Of a DNA stretch of 64,000 nt, positions 56,430-64,000 are shown one piece after another; position 1 is the stretch's first letter; each line of letters begins with the position of its first letter. The DNA comes from Meghimatium bilineatum (lineage: Eukaryota; Mollusca; Gastropoda; Stylommatophora; Philomycidae). The stretch is from assembly GCA_034231615.1 (NCBI GenBank), contig CM067298.1:56324883-56388882 (forward strand), given 5' to 3'. The notes under the pieces were generated by a model. The model made no database searches. It had not been told where the DNA came from and worked only from the letters and a program-made list of their open reading frames with translations. A program made the translations under genes and the position numbers.

Positions 56430-57175
56430 TTTCTTTAGCTATTGTTTCCATTTCTTATCTATTCTTTATGTATCTGTATTTCTTTCCTTCACATATACAG
56501 TGAAATCCCATTATAACAACTTGGTCCGAACAGACAAAATATGTTTGTAATAACAGAAATTTTCTACATCCAGTACAAACAATAAATATAATTGGGTATT
56601 TTCAAAAGTAGTGTTATATAGGGAAATTTGTTATAAAATGATGTAGGGTACTATTGAGGGATTCCATTGTATTATATATTGTGGTATTCCCTGTTTCATC
56701 TTTTCCTGTGGCTTCCAGAACAATGCATGTCTTACAATGCTTTCTGTTGGACTTTTTAGTGTATGTTCCATCTCCATCATCACTTCTTAAATTCTATCTC
56801 TATTTGTGTCAGTTTAGTTCTTCTCATGAGTTCTTCCTTGATATTATAATACAATTTCAAAATCTGTATTCTATGAGTCATCCATCTCGCACTAGAAAGT
56901 CTGCTATCGATACCAAAAGCAATTTCTCCTTCAGACATAGCTAGTATTATCCCCATTGTGTCATGTGACGTATTCCTTCCAGAACATTGTCTTCCCAATG
57001 AACTCTCTGAACCTCTCTCTGTTTTGGGCGATGTGGCTTGCATTTTCTAGCGATGTATTCATGTTATCTTTAATGTCGTCAGTCCATCGTCTTCTTGGTC
57101 TGCCCTTTCTCCTCTTCCCAGGTACTCTTCTCTCCATTATTAGATTTAATCCATTGGAAATTTCTATGCACAATA
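56430..57175 (-). mobile_element. LINE C-terminal fragment
   Basis: The minus strand ends with GKRRKGRPRRRWTDDIKDNM, a clear LINE C-terminal motif. Upstream frames carry a decayed thumb region. Confidence 0.7.
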
Positions 57176-57292
57176 TTTTCGTAGGTTGCCATTACTTTCG
57201 GGAAGGAACAACCGTTAATCGAGCACTGTAAAGAGAACACATTCGTTCTAGTCTGCCATTTTGGCGGAAGCCAAACTGGTTATCCCCATTAC

Positions 57293-57449
57293 CAGTCATA
57301 TAAACTAATGGAGCAAGATCTACATCTGTAAATTCTAAGAATTCTTCATAGGAATCAGAATTCATAAAAATGTCATTAAAAGTGGCATCCATCTCAAGAT
57401 ATTTCTTTTGATAAGAACATGATGAGAAAATATTAACACGGTCGCGCAT
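57293..57449 (-). CDS. Possible first exon of a small protein
   Basis: ATG at 57449, then MRDRVNIFSSCSYQKKYLEM and an acidic stretch, SDSYEEFLEFTDVDL. A gtaatg donor would end it in phase 1. That phase fits the acceptor at 54255, giving a 77-residue protein with the next exon. Unspliced, the frame runs 32 codons further to a stop. No family is recognised; the donor is weak. Confidence 0.3.
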
Positions 57450-57479
57450 TTCACAACTAACTTGGAAAATAATTTAGTG

Positions 57480-60250
57480 GAAAGGACGTGACGTAATCAT
57501 AGCTCAGAGGGCACTAAGTCCCATTATTGTGACTAGCAAACATCTTGTAAGTCCTTGTCTATAAATGAGTTCATAGCAACGGACAACTGGAGTGGCAGAC
57601 CAGAATATATGGAAAGTTATCTGTTGTGCATTAGTAGCAGAAAGGGTGCTGAAGATTAAAAACATGCCAAAATCAGATGAGATATGTCTAAATTAGACAG
57701 TGCAAATCAAATGGTAGCACAATGCACTTTGTGCTTCTCTGTGAGAAATACACAAAAACGTGTGCTATTTATCAGAGAAAGAACACAGAAAAGGGAGATT
57801 TTTTTAAAAAAAATTAAAATTATAAATTTTTTTTTATAAAAATAAAACAATGATTTCACTAAGTCCATACCAGAATTTTTATTCAATGAATACTCTTCTG
57901 ATCCAAGATTCGAATTATCCCGCTGGGAACTCTGAAAGTAATGTCAATATGCAATTTTACATATCTCACAATGAAAATTATGCATGACTTTAAGGAAACA
58001 AAGTAAAATAACTATCACATTCAAACAGCAATTTATAATTTTGCAAGACATCCTTTCTTTATGAACATTTTAGTTAGTCGAGAAAACATCACTGTATATA
58101 GGACACATCTATATGTGCTCCAATCTCCTCTGAATATAAATAATCTCTGCAATAATATAAAGACTGACAGTTTAATTTCTCAGTTCTTTGCGAACCATAA
58201 TAATGTCCATTTCATTCCATGCTACATTTCAAGCCTAGCTCCTTTATTCTGGACATGGAAAAGTTTCATTACTTCATTTACCTTCATTAATTTCATTTAC
58301 CGTGCAGTTTTTCTCAAAGAGTTCAATATGTCTGCCCTATTCATTGTCTGCCGTTCGATAAAGTGGCAGAACCTGCCAATCTATATGCTCTCTCATTGTC
58401 TTAAACACCCGCATGACCAGGCACAAAAATAAACGTGGCACCCTCCAACTTTTACCTTACCACAGAATCAAACCACTATTCATGAACACAGCCTGCTTTT
58501 GTTGTCCTGATCATGCTCATTGAGAATGTGACACGAGTCGAACTATGTGTCTATTCAGTTCACGGCCTGGTCACTTCAATAATTTCCATTGTCATGCCAC
58601 TTGTAGCTACAGGACAAGCTTCAATCTCCTCTCTAATAGTCTTCCCAACACACTGCTCTGTGAAGGCCCATGAACATGTCTAACGAAAAAGTATCTGAGT
58701 ATATAACCATATCACCATTTGTGGAATTCTCACTGATCAATGCCTGCTCCTCAGATTCAACAGCAATAGGATGCCTGCCTACATTCTCTATCAAGAGTTA
58801 TCTGAAAGAAAGTATACCCGAAAGGAACTATTGCAATCTACGGGAACAACTTTTACCCATTACGTACCGTATGCCACATCCTCCAGCATGCACACAGTTT
58901 GTGACAAAAAAAATTGAAATGCTGATCTTGTGGTAAGAAACTCTAATCGCCTCAAAACTTTCTCTTTAACATTCATACACTTCATAGACTATACTTCAGT
59001 CTCTTTAAGAATGAAGTATAGTTGTCTGTTCCATATGTCTTCTCACAATTCAAATCTATCGAGTCTTTTCAGCTTCGGAAACAGCCAAAAATATTCAGAA
59101 ATTAAAGCATAATGAACCAGAGAAATAGTGCGTTTGAAAAAGAGTGTGATGAATGGGCCGTTGTGTTGTTGCTATGAGTTGTCAAATTTCGATTGCGCAC
59201 ATGTTAGGTTGCTGGGGAACACAACATCACAGAAGCAACTATCTGTTGCCTGAATGGGTCCCAAAGAATAGATCAACATGACTTGATGTTTTTGTACACT
59301 CAACTTGCATTTAAAGCTTTGGAAATGAAGAATCTCCATAGTGACAGGTATGACCTTGTTATACTTCAAGTAAGAGTTTTCTCTATTTTATTACACAAAT
59401 TTTGTGGACATTTTTATCAAGGCTTACATCTTCTATCAAAATTAAATGTACTGAACCAATACTTATTCCCACATCATACACCAGTTCTCAGATGGTTCTA
59501 AAAGACTGGCCATATTTGAAATAATCATACCACTCCTTATTTGTATGATGCTCAAGGAATGCTTACTGAAAACCTGTTGAATCTTTATACAAGTAAATTT
59601 AAGTAGGAAGCCAGAGGACAATTTGTTTAACCTAATAGTTGCTAGGAGATTTGGTGCTGTTGAATGGACTGGTTCAATACCCGTTAATCTCAAGAATTTT
59701 TGGAAAATCTTTATAATGGTTTCCATTTGAACATCACCTAGCTTTTGGTAAAATTTGATGCAACACCAATGCTCAATTCTTTAAATAATTTTGCAGCAAA
59801 TAAAGTTTTAACCGTTTTCCACTACTCATTCAGTGAAAAGATGCAGTGTAAACAACTGATGTTTTCTTCTGATGGGGAAAAAATTCACATATTCCTATGA
59901 AGGAACTTCACATATTCCATGTTGCACTTATGACGCAGGAGAAATTTCTGCAAATACTTTTTGAACAGACGATTTATGTTTTTTAATTCTGTGTAGTGTT
60001 TTACTACTAAACATGTACAACACAATTATACAATGTGAATTACATAATATGTATTGTTTGATTTACAAGATAATGTTCTGTGTATATGCACTTTATCACT
60101 GTTATGACATTTAGTTGAAGACAAGCAGGAAAATTGAAGGTTTCATTTGTTTCAATCTCCAGATAATATGAGCAAACTGTGTTTAGCAAAGACTTGGACT
60201 TATTAATGTCTATTTCAGATGAGAAGCTTCGATGTGGGATAATGAATCTC
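57480..60250. other. Stretch with long plus-strand frames but no recognised gene
   Basis: From 58061 to 58930 the plus strand has few stops, spread over several frames (LNINNLCNNIKTDSLISQFF, then SIPERNYCNLREQLLPITYR). I see no motif and no splice sites that connect them. A decayed transposon is the likeliest explanation. The rest is featureless. Confidence 0.4.
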
Positions 60251-60254
60251 ATTT

Positions 60255-60412
60255 CTTCTTCTTCATCGTTCATTCTCAAACTCCCACTGGATTTCTCTTG
60301 TAACAAGACAATGGTCCTACAAGATTTCCAGTTGAATATAGTCCAGAGAATGGAAATGCGTTGTATTGCCGTTTTATTTGTGCCAGTGGCCCAACACATC
60401 CGTCTTCGGCGG
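60255..60412 (-). mobile_element. SINE-like element B
   Basis: From TTCTTCTTCATCGTTC to CCAACACATCCGTCTTCGG; close to the consensus of the other B copies. Confidence 0.78.
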
Positions 60413-60467
60413 AGAATCTCATGTGAAAGAGGAAATACAATTAATAACCCACTATTGGGTATGCAAT

Positions 60468-60750
60468 CTAATTTTCTCTGCACAGCTGTGTTGGGTAACA
60501 GTTGTCTATCAAATTGGAGTTATTCTCAGCAACACTGTCAACGCATCCAGAGTCCAAGTCTGTGCCCACTGTATCAGTTTGCACAAAATGTGCTGCCCGA
60601 CATTTGTTCAACACTTTTCCCAGTGCAATGGTGTGCTTTTGGTTAAAGCTTTCTATAATACCCAAGAGTACAGGCTCTCGGTTGGAGTTTTTAATAGTGA
60701 AGCAGATTTGCATTCACATTTTAAAAATTTGCCCCATCAAAGTGTCCGTA
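60468..60750 (-). other. Unassigned coding-like stretch
   Basis: The minus strand reads CFTIKNSNREPVLLGIIESF and LGKVLNKCRAAHFVQTDTVG, with one in-frame stop upstream. The composition is protein-like. It lies left of the exon at 60974 and beside a B element. Either a decayed gene fragment or part of an element I do not know. Confidence 0.25.
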
Positions 60751-60973
60751 GCACTATAACAAAGACTTTACAATCACTTTTAGGCTTAATCAACAATTAT
60801 AGAGTTAAAATTATCATTCATTATAACTAAAAATTGCTTGGAGTGGGCAAGACTTGGAATAAAAGGTGTGACATCTTTTTAAAATACACTGAAAGTGTTA
60901 ATTCACTCATTTTATAATGAACAATAATCATACTGGTATTTACTGCTTGCTGTAATTATTTTCAAACCTTTAC

Positions 60974-61114
60974 TTCCACATTTGTTACTGAAACCGTAGG
61001 TCCTGTAAGCTCCAGTTTAAATTCTTCAAAGTACATATATGAAGGAATGTGTCGCTCTACTGTACACGAGGCAGCACTGTCACTATCACGGATCTCCAAA
61101 CTTTGAGTCCATTC
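60974..61114 (-). CDS. Isolated coding exon of an unidentified gene
   Basis: 141 nt between a good acceptor (aatgtttctttttaag) and a gtaaag donor. Open in one frame for 47 codons: EWTQSLEIRDSDSAASCTVE and continuing to ELTGPTVSVTNVE. Codon use looks protein-like and there is no link to any repeat. I do not recognise the protein and could not find its neighbouring exons with confidence. The gene would run leftwards on the minus strand. Confidence 0.5.
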
Positions 61115-61234
61115 CTTAAAAAGAAACATTAACACTAACTACTCATAGTAACATGCACAAAATTATTACAAAATTTGGGTGCTTTCCCTACTAACATCTT
61201 TACTACTTGGACATGAGATCTTTTAGAAGGTGTT

Positions 61235-61640
61235 AAGACTTTCCTAACCAGCAACCCATAGCATACTTATCTTCCATTACCACAGTCATTAGCATTTTTT
61301 TTAGATATTGTAGCTCTATCTTGAAAAATGTGCATAAAACTCAGACTTGCCTTTTATGTGTCATAATGAATGTTTGCATTTTCTTTTGCATTGAATGTTT
61401 GAAATTATTTAATGAGATGTTTCAAGAGCGAAGTCATATTTATTACAATTCTGAGCAAGGATTTATATTACTTTCAATGTATCTCAGAGCTCACCTGCAA
61501 GAAATTCTGATTTATTAAACAATTCTACCATAACCCACATCAAAAGATTATAATTCATGGGTACAACCATTTCGGAATGATATATGATCCAGAATGAGAT
61601 ATTTTTAGTAATCCTTTCACTACCATTGCCATATTACTGA
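61235..61640 (+). repeat. Dispersed repeat D, copy 2
   Basis: Diverged copy of 48440-48770: AGCATACTTATCTTCCATTA, TGTGTCATAATGAATG and TTTCAAGAGCG in the same order. It directly adjoins the isolated exon at 60974-61114. Confidence 0.6.
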
Positions 61641-61794
61641 AGTATCAGAGCAGGGTTACGTCAAAGTCGATCACAGAAGGTATACAATGGAAACTTGAAA
61701 ACCATTTGGTTAGTACAGTGTTACGTCTTGCCTTGTAGTAGAATTATGACATTGTGTCTGAGAAATATAGGTCACAAATATATAGTCTGTTCTT

Positions 61795-62230
61795 GTGTTG
61801 TCCTATCCATGTGTGCTGCTAGGCGTCATGGGGAGCCGAAGTCTTCTTTCTTTAGCTAACTGTGATGCCGCTGCCATAGTGCACCCTTGGAGTTCTAGTA
61901 TTTCTCTGATATCATCTATCCATCTTCATCTGAGTCTTCCCCTATTTCTATTTTTATCTGATCTTTTGATGAAGGCTATTGATGGAATGCGATCTGGTTT
62001 CATTCTGATTAGGTGGCTGAACCATTTGATCTTTTGTGTGTCTATGTATTCTTTGCACAATATTGTTTTCACCAGATTTCTTATAGTGCCATTGCTTATT
62101 TTATCTCTTTTTTTGTTAACCCAAATGCTGTTCTCAGGCACTTCATTTCGCATACAGCGAATTTTTGTTTTAGTTTCTGTCATGGTTCAGGTCTGGCATT
62201 GGTAGCACAGTATCTGCATATGAAAACTGT
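61795..62230 (-). mobile_element. LINE C-terminal fragment
   Basis: The minus strand encodes ENSIWVNKKRDKISNGTIRN and IKWFSHLIRMKPDRIPSIA, the LxWFGHxxRM motif near the end of LINE ORFs. Related to 44440-44620. Confidence 0.7.
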
Positions 62231-62519
62231 TTATTAACGTTCTTTTGGGCATCATGTCAATGTTCTGGTGTTTCAGCAGTGGTGCTAATTGATATAAAAC
62301 TGTGTTTGCTTTCTGACATCTTGTCTCTATAACAGTCACAGTCTGTTACAGTATAGTAACACAGGAATAACATTGAGCATGCGGTTGCGTCTGTGGGTCT
62401 CACCAATGGCTCACTAGACAAACCAACCATGCAACAGAAAACCGTAGTAGATTACATGCCTTTATATTGAGGTTATTTTCTTATAAAAGCTTCATGGTAC
62501 ATCATCTATACAATCCCGT

Positions 62520-62770
62520 AGTCGTAACATTCAATAACAGTTACCATGTTGTTCTGACAGGCCGGCGTTGTTCTTGAACTAGTTACGGGCACGACGTGGG
62601 TGGGAGGAACAACAAAGAAACCTGTCGCAAGGGCCAGAGTTGTGCCCTGATGTCGACGTCTGTTTCAGCGGCATTAGACTCGAAACACCATCGAGTCAGA
62701 TGGCTGCTGGAACAGACGACGGAGCACTTATGGAAATGCCCCATGTGCAGTGAGGCCAGTTTCTAATCAT
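62520..62770 (+). other. GC-rich block ending in a CxxC-like segment
   Basis: Much richer in GC than its flanks. Plus-strand frame: STSVSAALDSKHHRVRWLLE then QTTEHLWKCPMCSEASF. The last part (GGAGCACTTATGGAAATGCC) resembles 38834, 44406 and 46395, so it is probably the end of a dispersed retroelement ORF. Confidence 0.35.
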
Positions 62771-63003
62771 GAAATAACATATCAGAAACTGGTCTTTTGC
62801 ATCAATGCTTAATACTGTTCTAAATGGTCACATCCATGTTAGGAAGGAAAGCACCAATATTTGTAACCTAACTATATAGGTATGACAATTAGTTGATGGA
62901 TCATCATCACCATACATGTACCATTGCACAGTCTTCTAGCACTGAGCTGATTACTCTTCAGATATTCTCAATTTTACTCAGTAAAGATCTTTTTTAGTGT
63001 TGA

Positions 63004-63375
63004 CAATCAATACAAGGTAACTGCGTGAAACGTAACAATAATTAGACTTACGTAAAACACAGGTTTATATTTCGTCTCAATGGGACACGACAGACTATAT
63101 CTAAAACTAGTGGGTAATGATGGGCAATGATGAGCACACAAGAAATCATAAAAATTACAATACACAAATCACATTCAACGTTGTGATAATGTTTCTATTC
63201 GTCGTCTTTTAATGTTTTGTTTGTGTCTTGATAAAGACCGTTTGGTTGAAACGTAGAATGTAATTTGTGTATTGTAATTTTTATGATTTCTTGTGTACTC
63301 ATCATTGCCCACTAGTTTTAGATATAGTCTGTCGTATCCCATTGAGACGAAATATAAACCTGTGTTTTACGTAAA
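63004..63375. mobile_element. Second palindrome (foldback) with 13-bp flanking duplication
   Basis: Arms at about 63048-63183 and 63246-63375 are reverse complements. TTTTTAGTGTTGA flanks at 62991-63003 and 63376-63388. The loop and right arm hold CTTGATAAAGACCGTTTGGT followed by TGAAACG. Arms begin TTACGTAAAAC, similar to the Penelope-like element end at 32859. Confidence 0.82.
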
Positions 63376-63466
63376 TTTTTAGTGTTGATAACTTTGACAC
63401 AAAAGACAAATCACTGTCATTATTTCTGAGATGTAACAACAGGTACTTTCCAGACCAGTTGTTCTT

Positions 63467-64000
63467 CTGCGTTCACTCTCTTATAACCACAACGAATAAA
63501 TCATGTGATTTATGCCGGGGAGCGTGAAGTACATTGTACTGCTAGTTCCAAAGTTGAACTGTTATTTGCACGTCAGTTGACTCATATTGTGGCCCGGACA
63601 TCCAAGGCCCAGCACATCCGTTTTCATCATGGCTTTCATTCGGGTAGTGGGCAGCCTGCCTATCCGTCGACGGTGCGAGGGTGTGTAATGACTCTTCACC
63701 GAGACAATTGTCGTTCACATCTATCTCGCATGAGGTGTTCCACAGTCAGTGAACTTTGCCTCGTGTAATTAGACATTCTGTGTCTGTGCCCATCGGGTAC
63801 TGAACCTTTTCTTATCTGCGAGCCTGGTTCCAGTTAAGGAAGAACTCGATAGAAGAGTTGGACCTGGGCTCTTTCCCCTTCTTAGTCGTGGTGTCGTTCA
63901 CCAACATTGTGAACCCCTCATCCAAGTCTCACTACACGTTTGGGAGCAAGGCGTGTTCTCGGGCTGAACAACTTTGTCCCTCATTTGTGCCTGAGCCCAT
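63467..64000 (-). mobile_element. Second copy of element C, cut by the window end
   Basis: Matches 37302-37860 in order, including the tail GAGTGAACGCAGAAGAA and the first minisatellite unit. The window ends inside the next unit. Confidence 0.85.

Noticed and set aside
60179-60830. Long overlapping plus-strand frames
   Set aside because: Part is a SINE-like B copy, and the frames conflict with each other and with the more protein-like minus strand.

Overview
This window looks like nuclear DNA of an AT-rich invertebrate animal. It has spliced genes with kilobase-long introns, no prokaryotic features, and dense non-LTR retrotransposons, SINE-like retroposons, DNA transposons and Penelope-like pieces. 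The retroelement mix (an RNase H-bearing LINE, LINEs whose ORF ends in a C2H2 finger, piggyBac-type MITEs) would suit a mollusc or another lophotrochozoan. That placement is inference and is not secure.

Two host genes can be read with confidence. The first, on the minus strand, is an ariadne-1 (ARIH1-type) RBR E3 ubiquitin ligase. Nine coding exons run from the ATG at 30929 down to 3565 and all join in frame. They encode the acidic N-terminus, a UBA-like region, RING1, the IBR and RING2 with the catalytic cysteine. The C-terminal Ariadne domain was not found and should lie beyond the left edge. The second, on the plus strand, is a three-exon C2H2 zinc-finger gene (39183 to 48293, 859 codons, nine fingers, serine-rich tail). 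Weaker candidates on the minus strand are an isolated exon at 60974-61114, a possible two-exon small protein (57449 to 54178), and unassigned ORF pieces near 28.7-29.1, 53.4 and 60.5 kb.

Most of the rest is mobile DNA. ARIH1 introns hold a near-intact full-length LINE (3757-7735, with 12-bp target-site duplications) and two truncated relatives. They also hold two copies of a 0.9-kb MITE flanked by TTAA (2565-3467 and 19725-20624), many copies of a 274-bp SINE-like element and several decayed LINEs. Between the two genes lie a Penelope-like remnant, a cluster of truncated LINE tails and a 1.35-kb noncoding retroposon with internal minisatellite units (37302-38654, with 13-bp duplications). Right of the zinc-finger gene are more SINE and LINE pieces, a decayed mariner, a LINE nested inside a SINE, and two large palindromes (45476-45910 and 63004-63375), each bounded by a 12-13-bp direct repeat.

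The most notable patterns are these. (1) Three unrelated noncoding retroposon families end in nearly the same 3' tail as the autonomous LINE, which suggests shared mobilisation. (2) The palindromes carry a Penelope-type, hammerhead-like motif and look like inverted-pair insertions of short terminal repeats. (3) Several ARIH1 exons have transposons within about 50-100 bp of their splice sites, including a partial duplication of exon 8 that a SINE has split.
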